A program made the position numbers and the translations under genes. A stretch of DNA of 64,000 bases from Acanthochromis polyacanthus (Eukaryota > Chordata > Actinopteri > Pomacentridae). The notes below the pieces were generated by a model. It worked only from the letters and a program-made list of their open reading frames with translations. It searched no databases and was not told the origin of the DNA. Positions 1-11,447 of this stretch are shown here, in pieces. Location: NCBI RefSeq assembly GCF_021347895.1, contig NC_067122.1:41049082-41113081 (forward strand). The letters run 5' to 3'. Each line of letters begins with the position of its first letter. Position 1 is the first letter of the stretch.

Positions 1-31
1 TTATCACACACCGATTGACAAAAAGCTCAAA

Positions 32-150
32 ATGCCACAGTCTTGTGCGGCCTGGGGCTGCACAATACAACGCAACACAGGGCACAAGGAATCACATTCC
101 ACAAGTGCCCAGAGGAAAATTTTACTGCTCAAAGCTTGCTCTTCTACAGC
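32..150 (+). pseudogene. THAP-domain zinc-finger fragment, frameshifted
   Basis: From the ATG at 32 the translation begins MPQSCAAWGCTIQRNTG, which fits the start of a THAP domain (the first two zinc ligands, C-x4-C). The continuation GITFHKCPEENF, also typical of THAP domains, is in a different frame, so an indel near 85-95 breaks the domain. The last part of the domain (Trp, C-x2-HF) is not found, because unrelated sequence rich in 'gagaa' motifs starts near 150. THAP domains bind DNA and occur in host regulators and in P-element and Kolobok-type transposases. Which source applies here cannot be decided because the left side is cut by the window edge. Confidence 0.55.
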
Positions 151-424
151 TCAGGAGACAAATTTGAGATTCTCATGTCAGCCTCATTTTAGTTTCTATT
201 TTGTCTAAAGGTTTCTCATACGTTTCTCCTAAAATTCACTAGGAGAAATAGGTGAGACAGGATAATTAGAGGGAGTCATACTTGAGACTTGTGGGAGATA
301 CCTTGCTAATCTCAATACAGTGTTTTTAATGGCTCCTTTATTTCTCCTCTGGAAAAGAAAATGAACAATAGTGGAGCTCCTACGGAGCAATATGTGAGAC
401 TCACTCACAGCTCCACATGAGGAC

Positions 425-497
425 AACAGACTTGGAATCAAACCCCAGCCTTCTGGGTGTGAGACAGCCACTCTACCCACTGAGCTATGCCACCCTA
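425..497 (-). repeat. tRNA-derived SINE head
   Basis: Read on the minus strand, this stretch has a tRNA-like layout. It has an A-box-like TAGCTCAGTGGG just inside position 487 and a B-box-like GGTTTGATTCC around 434-444, with the usual spacing. These are the internal RNA polymerase III promoter elements of tRNA-derived SINEs. The B box departs from the consensus (GGTTCGANTCC) and no cloverleaf is closed, so this is a SINE head and not a working tRNA gene. The SINE body probably continues toward position 230. Confidence 0.6.
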
Positions 498-2230
498 TGC
501 ATATATTAATCTGCACACACACACCTTACAAATGCTGCAACAAATAAGAAGTTACCAGGATACAGCCTAAACATCTTGAGGCACTTATAATATATGATGA
601 CTTCAGTCATGTCACCCTCTCCTCCCACTTGACTGGATTTATCATTCTGAACACCACAGATCATCCACTCATAATATCGTGATGGGCCTCTCTCTGGACT
701 GCAGGACGGAGAGATATAGAAGATCTTTGTACCCACAGCGATCAGGCTTTATAATTCTATAGCAAATAGCAGATGAGCTGACTGACAAATGAATTTCCCT
801 TTTGGGATGAATAAAGTAATCTGAATCTTTATTAATTAATTTAAAAAAATATCATGTGGATTACAATAAAGTCAACATGTTAGATGATTAAAAACAACCA
901 AAACGTTGATCAGAGTCTGAGAATTCAATGAGCGCTTGTGGAGATCTCTTCATTTGTTCTCTGAGCTTAGTATGGGATGCATGAACTGAAGCTGGGATGA
1001 GAACAGATGGAGTTCTTAGAGAGAGCTCTCTGATTTCTCTGCCTGAGATCACAAAGAGACACAAAAGTTGAGAAACTCTGAGAATTATATGAGAGCTTAT
1101 TGAGATTTCTTCTGAAACTTTAAAGGAGACTAAACTGAGATTTAGTGCATCTTATTGCTCAGGAGAAAAAAGTGAGACACAGGAGAAATAAGCCTTAGTC
1201 TCAGTTTGGTGTCACACAGATCTCAAAGTTGTCTAGGAGAAGTAAATGAAACATTTTTGAGATCTCTTTTTGAACTTTCTTTTCCTCTGGGTGAGTATGC
1301 CCTTTCCATTGAACCTTTCACAGATTTCACCAGATATTGTAGCAGAAACCCATGGTATGATACCAAGACGTTGTCAGTCTGTGGCTATATCTTTGGAGAA
1401 GTGCACACAAAGATGGCCAATTTGGTTTCAGAAATAAACTCATACTGAACTTAGAAAAGGATATATTGTTTTTGATGAGCAGTTAATGAAATCAATATTA
1501 TATCTAGCTTTTTTTCATGCAGGTATGAAACACGTAAATTGAAGAATTTAGGCATGGTTCCAATTTTGTGCTAGCTATGTGCTGTTATTGTTGTTCCCTT
1601 TTTTCTCAGAGTAAGGAAAATCTATGCCTGTGAGTACTGAATTACTTACTGTTTGTGTTATTGAATTGAGCAAGTACGATGCTGTTGAGTTTGATCTTGT
1701 ACCATTTTCCGCGACCGCAATGCTAACCGTTAGCATGTCAATGGGTTTTCCCATAGGAATTAGCATTAAGCTAGCGGACTTTGTTTATACGTGTATAATT
1801 GTTCAAAGATGTTAATCCCATATGGGAATGCGGCACAAAAAAGGAAAAATCAGTAGACTAAATAAATAAAACTTAGAAGCTGCTTATCACGGTGATCAGA
1901 GAAACCTGACATCACAACAGGTCAACACAACAAACAGTTGCAGGAAAAGGGTCCCTAAAACTTGTGCTGATTGATACCATCTCTTTGGGAGTGTAATCAA
2001 AAGACGACCTTGTAAGCTTTCAAATGAGCCATACCACGTCGAAATCTATGCATTACAAGGAAAGTTATGAGCGGAAAACTGTGTCTGTGTAATGGTCTCG
2101 CATATACCAGACATTGGTTGTTTACAACTTCACTCCCGTTCTAAGATGGCGGCGCACTGACGCATCGCCAGCCTATGCTGGACAGTGGCGTGAGGCATCT
2201 AGTATATCTATGTTCACACCACCTAGTTCA
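498..2230. other. Unassigned interspersed sequence, no gene seen
   Basis: No coding region is supported. The stretch at about 1000-1270 and the one at about 150-360 are both rich in 'gagaaa/tgagat/tctcct' words and may be parts of one dispersed repeat. From about 1990 to 2230 ('caaatgagccataccacgtcgaaat', then 'agatggcggc') the sequence resembles a dispersed teleost repeat, judged from memory only. The fold-back element at 2240 sits in it. Confidence 0.4.
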
Positions 2231-2239
2231 CAACCCTCA

Positions 2240-3060
2240 CTAGTTAAAGAGGAACTTCGTTTTTTTTTTTTTTTTTTCCCAACCTGGGGTCTGTTTCCAT
2301 ATGTAATTTCATGTGAGTGATGGAGAAATGAATTTTCGACATAGCTCCAGTATTTAGCCAGGCAGGCAGCTTAGCAGCTCAGCTAGCGAAAAGTATAGGG
2401 CAGCTGGCCCCCCTGCGTCAAAGTCCGCCCTAACGTGCTTTTGCCCCACACTGACCGGCTCAGAGTGTCCCACAACATACTAGAGATGACAAGTGAACGA
2501 AAACTTCCACATTACCTGGAAAGCTCGCGCGATTTCGGAACGAGATTTGCTTTCTAGCGTCCTCAGATTTGGATACAGACCACAACAAAGAGCGATCGCC
2601 AAGTAATGTGGAGGTTTTCGTTCACTTCTCATCTCAAGTATGTTGTGGGACACTCATTGAGACTGAGTCGGAAAAACCTCCACATTACTTGGCGATCGCT
2701 CTTTGTTGTGGTCTGTATCCAAATCTCAGGACGCTAGAAAGCAAATCTTGTTCCGAAATCGCGCGAGCTTTCCAGGTAATGTGGAGGTTTTCGTACACTT
2801 CTCATCTCTAGTATGTTGTGGGACACTCATTGAGACTATCTGAGCCGGTCAGTGTGGGGCAAAAGCACGTTAGGGCGGACTTTGACGCAGGGGGGCCAGC
2901 TGCCCCATACTTTTCGCTAGCCGAGCTGCAAGCTGAGCTGCCTGCCTGGCTAAATACTGGAGCTATGTTGAAAATTCAGTTCTCCATCACTCACATGTAT
3001 GAAATTACATATGGAAACAGACCCCAGGTTGAAAAAAAAAAACGAAGTTCCCCTTTAAGT
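2240..3060. mobile_element. Fold-back transposon (long inverted repeat), 9-bp TSD
   Basis: Two arms of nearly 400 bp are inverted copies of each other. The left arm runs from 2240 to about 2618 and the right arm from about 2675 to 3060, with a loop of about 55 bp. Matching landmarks include the GATCGC-containing block beside the loop, the 'gggcggactttgacgcaggggggcc' block (forward near 2870, inverted near 2410) and the terminal TTAAAG(A/G)GGAACTTCG. The arms differ by scattered substitutions and a longer poly-T on the left. A perfect 9-bp direct repeat, CAACCCTCA, flanks it at 2231-2239 and 3061-3069. No transposase is encoded. A 9-bp duplication with very long inverted repeats would fit a Mutator-like or fold-back element, but the superfamily is an inference. 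Confidence 0.9.
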
Positions 3061-3225
3061 CAACCCTCAGAAGCACAACTATGAATGAAGTAAGTACATC
3101 TAAAGAGTCATTGTGATTTATGTTGACAACTGCTTCCTTCTGTCGTGAAAGAAGGCTAATAATACAATCAAATGTATACAGAGAAAAGAGTAGCTCTAAT
3201 GTGTGCAAGAGATTTTATAACTCCA

Positions 3226-3690
3226 CTAAGGAATACGGTGGAGTTATGTGATGATCAGCGTATGTTTGTCTGTGAATCTGTCCATGTGTAACATTACTCA
3301 AAAACAGAATAACAGATTTGGATGAAATTTTCACGGAAGGTCAGAAATAACACAAGGACCACCTAGCAGCATGGCATCACTGTAACCATGACAACCAGTG
3401 AACACTACGGCAGCTGCCAGCTGACAATCACATGGTTGTGATCCTACTATAAATCCAAAGCTGCTGTGTTATCGCTATTTATCCACTAGAAATGATACAA
3501 GGAACAATTTCTTAAATTGTGGGGGTGTTTTTGAGTCCCATCAATTCCCACCACTCCCTACATATTTAGGTCATGCGATTCAGTATCTGTACATAACGTA
3601 CACATGTACACAGCCCTGTGCTCAGTACAAGACCATTTTGTTTGTGGGTAATATTTATATTAAATGGTCACATCCGATGTTGCTGCGATT
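3226..3690 (+). repeat. Dispersed repeat family R1, copy A
   Basis: It shares long stretches with 54958-55545 in the same orientation, for example 'gtggagttatgtgatgatc', 'acattactcaaaaacaga' and 'tttggatgaaattttca'. Further shared text covers 'catatttaggtca' and the 'cattttgtttgtgggta' end. This copy lacks about 90 bp present in the 55-kb copy. No coding capacity is seen. A third, short copy lies inverted at 51812-51915. It is probably a non-autonomous element common in teleosts. Confidence 0.8.
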
Positions 3691-4090
3691 TCTGCCATAG
3701 ACAGACTATTATAGCGGGAATACCACAAGTCAGAAGAGCAAAATGGTGAAAGAACATGAGTGAACAGACTTTCCTTTTTGAACTTACGCTTAAGCTCAAT
3801 ATTCTGGACATGTTTATGTAAACCCAACAGCATATATAAAGAGAGACAAAATCTGGAAATTATAGGCATTCTGTCAACCTTTTACAGCTATTGATGACAT
3901 TTGATAGTTTTCAATTAAATGCATTAGATGCCAATCACCATGAGATCCCAAAACAACAAGGCAAAGCTCTGTTGCATAAACTTTGAAGGATAAACAGCCA
4001 TTATGTCCCTTGATAATGGAGCTTCCCTCCATCAGTCTCATGGCCTCTGCACAGGTCTTCCATGACACCCAGCTCTGCAGCTACTTGGGC
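3691..4090. other. Unassigned sequence
   Basis: No gene, RNA or repeat end is recognised. It lies between repeat R1 and the 5-bp target duplication of the solo LTR. Confidence 0.4.
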
Positions 4091-4095
4091 CTCTT

Positions 4096-4661
4096 TGTCA
4101 TACAATCAGAGGTGTGAACCCAAGCAGCAGGCACAGACAAGTGGGTGAAATAAATAATGATTTAATACAAAAGGAATCAAAAGTCTGAATACAAAATAGG
4201 AATCGAAAACTCTGAATAACGAAAGCTGGAGGGGAAAAAACGGGAGGGGTAAGAACACTAAAACAGAACTAAACTAAGGGCCGACCCAAAGGCCGATTTA
4301 AAACAAACATAAAACAGAACTAAATTACGGGAGGAGGGAGACTTACAGACTGTCCAGGGTAAACAACAGAAGCGGGCAAACGGATGGAGCAGATAGGGAG
4401 ACGTGGCAAGGGCAGGGAAACAGGTGACAGTTCAAAGGGGAAAATGAGTCCAGTAAATGATATGCAGGGTTTGGCGACATGTGTCCGAGGTCTTGGCAGA
4501 TGAGGCATGGAGCAATGATCCAGCAGTGAGCTGTGCAGAGAGGCCGGCTTAAATACTGCAGTGATTGATAATGGAGTTCGGCTGTGCTTCCTCAGCTGAG
4601 CTTCTCCTCAGCTGAGCTCAGTTAGCCAGATCAGAGGGGCTGGCACCAGAAGAGTGTGACA
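4096..4661 (-). mobile_element. Solo LTR, minus orientation, 5-bp TSD CTCTT
   Basis: On the minus strand the unit starts TGTCACACTCTTC and ends GTATGACA, giving the TG...CA termini of an LTR. The pentamer CTCTT flanks it exactly at 4091-4095 and 4662-4666. Inside (minus strand) are a TATA-like TATTTAA around 4552, an ATTAAA polyadenylation signal near 4160, and a 3' end block 'gcctgctgcttgggttca' shared with the LTR at 5758-6387. No internal retroviral or retrotransposon coding sequence is attached, so this is a solo LTR left by recombination between two LTRs. Confidence 0.88.
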
Positions 4662-4666
4662 CTCTT

Positions 4667-5752
4667 GCCCCCACTGTCCTCACCCACAGACCTGCCCCGG
4701 TGGAGGCTGCACCTGATGGGAACTGGCTTTGCAGTCAACATACAGTACATCTACAACCCCCATGTTTCCCACCACCTACACTAAACACAATAATGTGATG
4801 GCTTCTCAGGTAGATTCCCTAGTCCTAAGTTCAATATTGTTTACTGTATATTCCAAGCCTGACATTTCCATTTGCAGGTTGCCGTTTTGCTACCGAACAC
4901 AGACCACAATTCAGGCAAATATCTGAGACACCATTTGGGAAGTGACCGCTTAGTCAGAGTGGTGTTTCAGTATCTACTGTACTTCAGCACGACAATACAG
5001 TCTTTTCAGAAAATGCAGTAATGGCTCATCCTTACAGTGGCTGCTTATTTTAGCTATGGCAGAATCCACAAGAAAAACACAAAAATAATTAAATGAAGAT
5101 AACATTTAAAGCAATTAAGAGCTAAACCAGCAACTTTGAAAGGGGTGAAATAGCTTTAGTGTAAATGTCAACTTCTGTTCCAAAGGGAGACTCTCTTAGA
5201 GTTCAGGGTGAAGCAGAGAGAAGCTCTAACTGAGTGTAAATGTTCAAGATTTTTTGGGGAAAAAAGGACAATACTTGGATACTTGGATAGCTTGACCAAA
5301 AAGCCTATGATGGAGTCACAGACTGGTCAATGAGGATCTATGTCAAGTTCAAAGATTTTGATATCCATCTGAAGACAAGCTGGAGGCCAAAGCTTGAACT
5401 CGAAGATTTTAGCCATTAGAAGTATCCACCTTTATCCAGCAGGAAGAACACACTATTTCAATTAGATTCAATTCGGATAAATTTATATATTTATATATCA
5501 CCAGCTCACAACATGAGTCAACTCAGTGCACTTCACATCGTAAGGTAAAAAAAACCCAAAACTTACAACTATACTTCTACTTTTCAACTTTGATTCTGAG
5601 GAACCCTTGGGTCATTTGTGCATCAACACTAGAAATGCAACTTTAGAGTGAAGCAGATGAGCAAAGATTCCTAGAAACAAGATCTATGCAGATTTGGATC
5701 TCATTTTCATTGCTATTGAGAATAACTTTTCAGAATTGTAATTTCCAGTAGT
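4667..5752. other. Unassigned spacer between two solo LTRs
   Basis: About 1.1 kb of AT-rich sequence with no recognisable gene. No internal LTR-element coding sequence (gag, pol) is visible, and the two flanking LTRs are in opposite orientation with their own target duplications, so this is host spacer and not the inside of one element. Confidence 0.5.
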
Positions 5753-5757
5753 CCAAC

Positions 5758-6387
5758 TGTTAGGATTTGCCCCAGCTTCTGCCCTTCTGTCACTTGTCCT
5801 CCCTTTTCCTTCCTTTCCTCATTTTTGCCCTTCTGTGTGGGTTTGGTTTGTGTGTCTCTGTCTCCCTCTGTCTGTTGTCTTCCTCTTCTGTCTCTCTCCC
5901 TGTCGCTCGTCCCTTGGCTCTATCACTTGATTACTGTATTACTCTCAGCTGCTGCAATCAGCTCAACCTCATTCACCTGGTCCACTCCTCTGCCATTTAA
6001 GCCCTCTGTTTCCCTCTGCATTTGCTGGTTCATTGTTTACCATTACACACTGCCATTGCCTCTGTTACCCACCTGGACTATGCAAGTTTTTGGACCCTTA
6101 CTGCCTTTTCCCTTCTTGGATTTCCCCCCTGGACTCTACCCTTGGATTACCTCAAATTATGTTTGCCCCTTTGTTTGAGTTCCTCTGTTTGTAAGTACTT
6201 CCCCTCTGCCTTGTTATATTTTTAGTTCTGAAGAATCACAGCACTAGTTAATTTGGGTTTTTTCCCCTCGCTGCCTTAGTTCTAGTCACTGTAGTTGTGT
6301 TTTGGCATTTTCATTAATAAAACCTTATTTATTCATCTATCTGTCTGTCTGCCTGCTGCTTGGGTTCACCGGCTCCGTTGCGTGACA
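5758..6387 (+). mobile_element. Solo LTR, plus orientation, 5-bp TSD CCAAC
   Basis: The unit begins TGTTAGGATTTGCCCC and ends GTTGCGTGACA. The pentamer CCAAC flanks it exactly at 5753-5757 and 6388-6392. It contains a pyrimidine-rich U3-like region, a TATA-like CATTTAAG near 5994, an AATAAA signal near 6315 and the 'ctgcctgctgcttgggttca' block near the 3' end. That block links it to the LTR at 4096-4661, although the rest has diverged. No coding sequence is attached. Open frames of about 60-120 codons inside are Leu/Ser/Pro-rich products of the pyrimidine-rich sequence and are not genes. Confidence 0.88.
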
Positions 6388-6392
6388 CCAAC

Positions 6393-7204
6393 AGTCCACA
6401 GCAATGTCCACACATAAAAGGAGTATTTGTTTAAATCATAGTTTTTTTGCAGTTTAGCCTTTTGTCCAAATGCAAATGAAGATTCAGAGCACTGAAAAGA
6501 GAGCTTTTTGAAAACCCCTTCCAAGATGAAGATTTTTAGAAATTTCATTTGAACTGTGAAGTGTAGCCAAGGAAAACTGAGTTGTTTGCTTGTGAGAGTC
6601 AAAATTTGTACCATTATCATCTTTAATCACACAAGGCAATTTTGTACAGCAAGTGACATGTGCAAAATAGTGCTGGTGGTAAAGTATCAGGGCTTTGCAA
6701 ATGTTTACACACAGTCACTCTTTCACTATATTGGCAAAAACAGGCATTAGAATTGGTATCAAATGATCCATAGATCTCCAAATTTACTGTTTTACAAAAA
6801 AGGCAGAAAACGATAGTAAAGTGCGTCATTAATTTTGATAGAGAAGTCAAATTACAGTTATTTGCTTGCATTCCTGAACAGGAAATGTGTTTCAGTAGTT
6901 GTATGTTATTCTTGATTACTTTCTGAGAATTCCAGTGTGCTGGCTCAAGTTTGGGTATAAAAATGTGAATTCAGTGTGAAATTCCTCTCATGATCAAAAT
7001 GATAAAGCATAAAGAACTCATTGAGGAAAAACAGAGTCTGAATTAAAGCACTTCAAGATGCTGGATGAGTCTGTGAGACAAATAGGGAAAGACATAAAGT
7101 GTTCTTACAGTGTGGTCAAGTATGCCCTTTACTCGATTGTAGAGATTGGTACTTACAAAATGCTCCAAGCAAGAGGCAGATACCAAACACTAACTGAAGC
7201 AGAT
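6393..7204. other. Unassigned sequence
   Basis: No gene or repeat boundary is recognised across about 800 bp. Confidence 0.4.
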
Positions 7205-9175
7205 GTCAGGCACCTCAAGGTTTGAAGTTGTAGGCAGACATCCAGGTTAAGTGGACAAACATTCCACAGGAGATTCTCTCTCACAGATAACATCGAACTC
7301 TCTCTCTCTCTCAAAGACCTAAGTAAACACGCAAAGTGCCTTTTTATGGCCAGAGAGAGCCCTATATCATCCCAGATGCGATCCGTACCTTCCACCAGCG
7401 ACATCCTAGTTTCATGTTTATGACGACCTCTGACATGGCTTAAGAGACCCCTTTTTGCAGACTATCACTATTTCTGTATTAAATTGGGACATATATGCTT
7501 TCGTGTATTTCTAACTTCACATACAGACTTTTTTTTTTTTTAGAGAACTGGGAATTGGAGATAGAACTTTCACACCTTCTTAAGGAACTGAACTGTTGTT
7601 TGCAACTCTGAAAAACGCTTTGATGAACTAAGTGTCCTCTCAGCTGGACCTCTGCTCCTCTCCCTGTCTGCCATCAAGATAAGCAGGGTCATAAATATTC
7701 TAATGACCTGCTCTCACCTCTGAGAGGCTGGCAGAGACTTCTAAAACTCATGTCTCAGAAATGTATTTTGTTATTCTGTGTTTACCAAAGATATAGTGAG
7801 ATGTCAACATGGATTTTGAACCAACTCCCGTTTTTCTAGCTGGTTTAAATCAAAAGTTAGTGAACTTATGGTTCATTGTCTTTCTAATTCATTTTGCTTC
7901 CACAGCTCAACATTGCCACCTTTTGATGTCGGAATGCCATGACATTATCGAGGTTTTCACTGTATTAACCATAAAACTTTGCTTTATTCAGGTTTCAAAG
8001 ATGTGGAAAACTGTTTTATTCCGCCTTGTGTGAACATATGTTACCATGTTTTCACTGTGATACATATAATAACCATTAGAATGCACACAAACATAAATAG
8101 AAACTAGAACTCACATTAGATTAGCTTGTATAATCAGTTTATTTTATCTTTGATTGGTTCAAAATATATTGTAAGGATCATGGAGGAGTAAGCAGATCGT
8201 TCTTTTGGGCGTTTTAATATTTTTAATTTTTATTTGATCCGGTTTCATCTCTTCCCTCTGAGCCCAAAGTGGGAGGTTCCCCCAGATTCAAAGGAAGGCG
8301 TGCCTCAGCCGACACTTCCACGCCCCTTCTCAGAGAAAATCCTTAAAACCAGCCATTTTACGTTTCTCTTGCTCTTACGATTCTTCCTTTTCTCCTGCAT
8401 TGTAACTCCCTATCCGAAAGTAAGTCCGAGCGATTCTTTTGTTTTTTCCTTTGGCGCCTTTTTCTTTTTTCTATTTACTCTAAAGCTTATCCTGGTTACA
8501 GAGCGAGCCTCTGCTAACCACGACTCTTAATCATTTTTCTTTTAATCAAAGAATAGATATCTTCACTCACTACCTGAACAAATAGAGCTACATTTTTGTT
8601 TGCCGACGATTTTTGATCAAGAACTAATTCGATCCCGTTTCACGGCTCCGACAGTTTTTTTTTAGAGGCTTCATTATCTATCTGCTCTCCAGCCAAACCT
8701 GCCGGCAGAGATAGACAAGAGCCTGCGGTTTTGTTTTTGTTTATCAAGCTATTTTTCGGTCAAGTCAACCCCAAAGAAGGACGAACTGTTCCTGCGTTCT
8801 CTCCACCATCTACTCAGATCCACCCAGCTGGCCCGAACCATACCAGAGGCGCTCAAAAGCATCAGCAGGCAGAACGCCAAGACGTTGCCATAGCGACAGA
8901 CTTCACGACCGGAGAATCCGCCGACCCGTATAGTCAGGTCTGTTCAAGGCAACGCTGTCCCAGCCGAACCTCGGAGCAGTCATTCTCCAACAAAGTAAGC
9001 CAGCAAACGCATTGGTGTGATCTGAATTATTGGGTTGACGTCTTAAAATAGCTTGAAATCTTCCTTAAATAGCTTCCAAAATCTTCTTTTAATAACTCCG
9101 TTTAGTCACTTATCAGTCGTTCATTTTCCAAATTATTAATCATCTCGTCATACCTTCAGCGGTCTGATTACTCAG
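7205..9175 (+). repeat. ~2-kb dispersed repeat R2, copy A
   Basis: The whole segment matches the reverse complement of 35195-37345. Shared landmarks, in order, are 'tttatggccagagag', 'tcatgtttatgacgacctctgac', 'tctgtgtttaccaaagatatagtgagatgtcaacat', 'ggatcatggaggagtaa', 'tgagcccaaagtgggaggttccccc', and 'aactccgtttagtcacttatcagtcgttca' at the right end. The longest open frames (98-106 codons at 8234-8530 and 8731-9051) show no known domain. Downstream, an AATAAA occurs near 9343. The element class is unknown; it could be a long LTR or an untranslated part of a retroelement. Copy A lacks the SINE found in copy B. Confidence 0.85.
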
Positions 9176-9209
9176 TCCATAATCCTAGTTAGAAATGCAA
9201 ATCTGAATA

Positions 9210-9300
9210 ATTAACACACACACGCACACACACACACACACACACTTATCACCCACGCACACACACACACTTATTATCTCACACACAAACACCCATTATA
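9210..9300. repeat. (CA)n microsatellite
   Basis: An interrupted run of CA dinucleotides with short ACAC/TTAT interruptions, just beyond the right end of repeat R2. Confidence 0.9.
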
Positions 9301-10392
9301 CTTATTACTGTATTAATCACTGTTTTATTAGTTTTAGTCAATAAATATATTTCATTTAAACCAAAATTACAGTCTCTTTTGCGTTTATATGTGTTGACTG
9401 GGGTCAATGTTTTTCGAGGATTCTCGACATTCAGATATTAGACTGTTTAACTGAATTAATCCATTATCAGTTATTTTATTTCTCTACTTTGTAGAGTGGT
9501 GCCCTATTTCATAATGAGTGCATAATTCATAATTCATATTTACTACAAAGTACTAGAGACAGAAGGAAGACCAGTGCTGGTCTTCAGGCTGAGATTAATG
9601 CTTCTAGATCCGATACAGTTTATTACATCACACTACAAAGATGGGATGAATTCTGAGTGCTGAGTGGAAGCGACACCTGGCTACACACCATTAGAGTTAA
9701 TGTAACCCAAGGAGGAAGACATCCAGAAGGATACCAGAACATCAGCACAGCTACTTTACAAATGTAAAAGAAAATTAAAGGCATCATCTCAAAGAAGTAA
9801 AGATGAGAGAACATCATGCAACATTAGTTCCTGAAAAACTAAAGGAGGGTGAGACGTAAGACCACCTTTGCATAACATGGTAACTTACAGTAGATTTACA
9901 AATTTAGGGGTGGAGTAGTGGTGTATAGTCACAAAGTCACAGTATAATCAGCTCAAACTTTCCAGAACAACCAAGCAAATCCTGAGCTAAATGAGGATTA
10001 GTTGTTGAAATTATAGGCTAATTGAGGCAGATTCACAAGACTGAAGGTCAGCTGACTGAGCCGTACTGACATACAAAAAGCAGACCAACCAGGACATGGA
10101 TCAGACTTGTTCCAGCACTTCTTCCAAAGCCTTGATCCCAGTCCATGATGGGGTTTTCTTCAGTTCACTATTAGTTCGCACTCACTACTCCAAGTCTGGG
10201 AGATTCTACAAACCAGCTTTGTTCACATCAGTTAGTTATTTGTTGAAATTGCACAAATCTTTACATCCACCAACACTCTTACTATGAGAACCTACTTGTC
10301 AGTTTATATAAACTGTTTTTATATTAAAACGTAAATATGTAAGTCTGTTTTATTACATTTGATTCCATTTCATTGTTTTTCATGGCAAAGAT
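9301..10392. other. Unassigned sequence
   Basis: About 1.1 kb without a supported gene. A short imperfect palindrome (TACTTTGTAGAG at about 9485 against CTACAAAGTA at about 9542) is the only structure noted. Confidence 0.4.
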
Positions 10393-10886
10393 CAGGGATG
10401 TCCAACTTATTTTAGTTCAGGGGTCACATGCAACCCAATTTGATCTCAAGTGGGCTGATTAGAACAAAATAACCCACAAATCACCACAACTCATACTTTT
10501 CCAATTTGTTTTAGTCCAAAAAGGTACATTTTTAAAATGTTCACATTTAATGAACTATATTCTTACAAAACATTATGATCATCCTGAAATTTCTTAGGAA
10601 AACTAAGTTCAGTTTCAACCATATTATGCCACTGTTGATCATTTGCACATTGCAACTTACAGATCACAGTTTATCTACAAATACACAAAACATTCAGTCA
10701 CAGCTATCAGGAACTGAACAATCTAGTATTTTACTTTATGATCAAAAAAACTTGTCAAGATCTAGAAATTATTTAAAATTTACCATTTTACAAATTTACA
10801 GTTAATGTCTTTGTAATTTCTAGACTTTAAGCGGACCATCTGGCGGGTTGGATTCAGCCTGTGAGTCGTATGTTTGGTGCACCTAG
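10393..10886. mobile_element. hAT-type non-autonomous element
   Basis: The left end CAGGGATGTCCAACT, followed by 'tttagttcaggggtcaca', and a right end with 'tggcgggttggattcagcctgtgagtcgtatgtttggtgcacc', resemble a hAT-derived non-autonomous family very common in teleosts (compared with memory, not a search). No transposase is encoded. I could not find a convincing 8-bp target duplication, so the right boundary is approximate. Confidence 0.6.
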
Positions 10887-11447
10887 TAAAAATAATGATG
10901 AGCCGAGGTGGTGAAATCATCAAATCATCAAATATGCTAGTGTTCCAAATGGACACTGATGATGCGTCCTCCCGCTCTTGGAAGTCTGAACTTGCAAGTC
11001 TGTACTTGGTAATAAGAAACGGCCATCGCAGTTTGAATATTGTTCTGTGCCGCGAAAAACAGGCTGACGTAAAAACAATAGTTCAGCTCATTAGTTTATC
11101 GAAAACAGACCTTTTCCTCCCAGTCGCTTGTGCAAGAAATGGGGAGGACTTTGAGAAAGACTGCATTGCTGGAACGTCTTTTCAAGAATGTTCTGTCACT
11201 GGTTCAATAATGTCTTAACGTTTTCCAAATGTTGCACTGAGAAAAAGCCGTCCTCTGTCATCACTAGGGAAAGGTACTTTTATTAACAACATCCCAAAAC
11301 ATCCTCAGAACACTGTAGGAAGATTATTTCAAGTTTGATAATGTGACATTGTAAGAACATTTTATAAAAAGTCATCTGAGGCCTTCATAACATCTGGAAA
11401 ACATTTTTTGACAACTGGTTTGAGAATGTAGGCCTGGGATCTTTCTG
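10887..11447. other. Unassigned sequence with one 115-codon open frame
   Basis: An open frame at 10874-11218 (+) has no recognisable domain and starts inside the neighbouring hAT-type element, so it is probably a chance frame. Nothing else is recognised. Confidence 0.35.

Noticed and set aside
425..497. Possible genuine tRNA gene (also at 11712-11776, 36975-37037 and 52540-52600)
   Set aside because: B boxes deviate, cloverleaf stems do not close and SINE bodies follow; they are tRNA-derived repeats.
5767..6225. Three overlapping Leu/Ser/Pro-rich frames
   Set aside because: They lie entirely inside the solo LTR's pyrimidine-rich region; LTRs of this kind do not encode such proteins.
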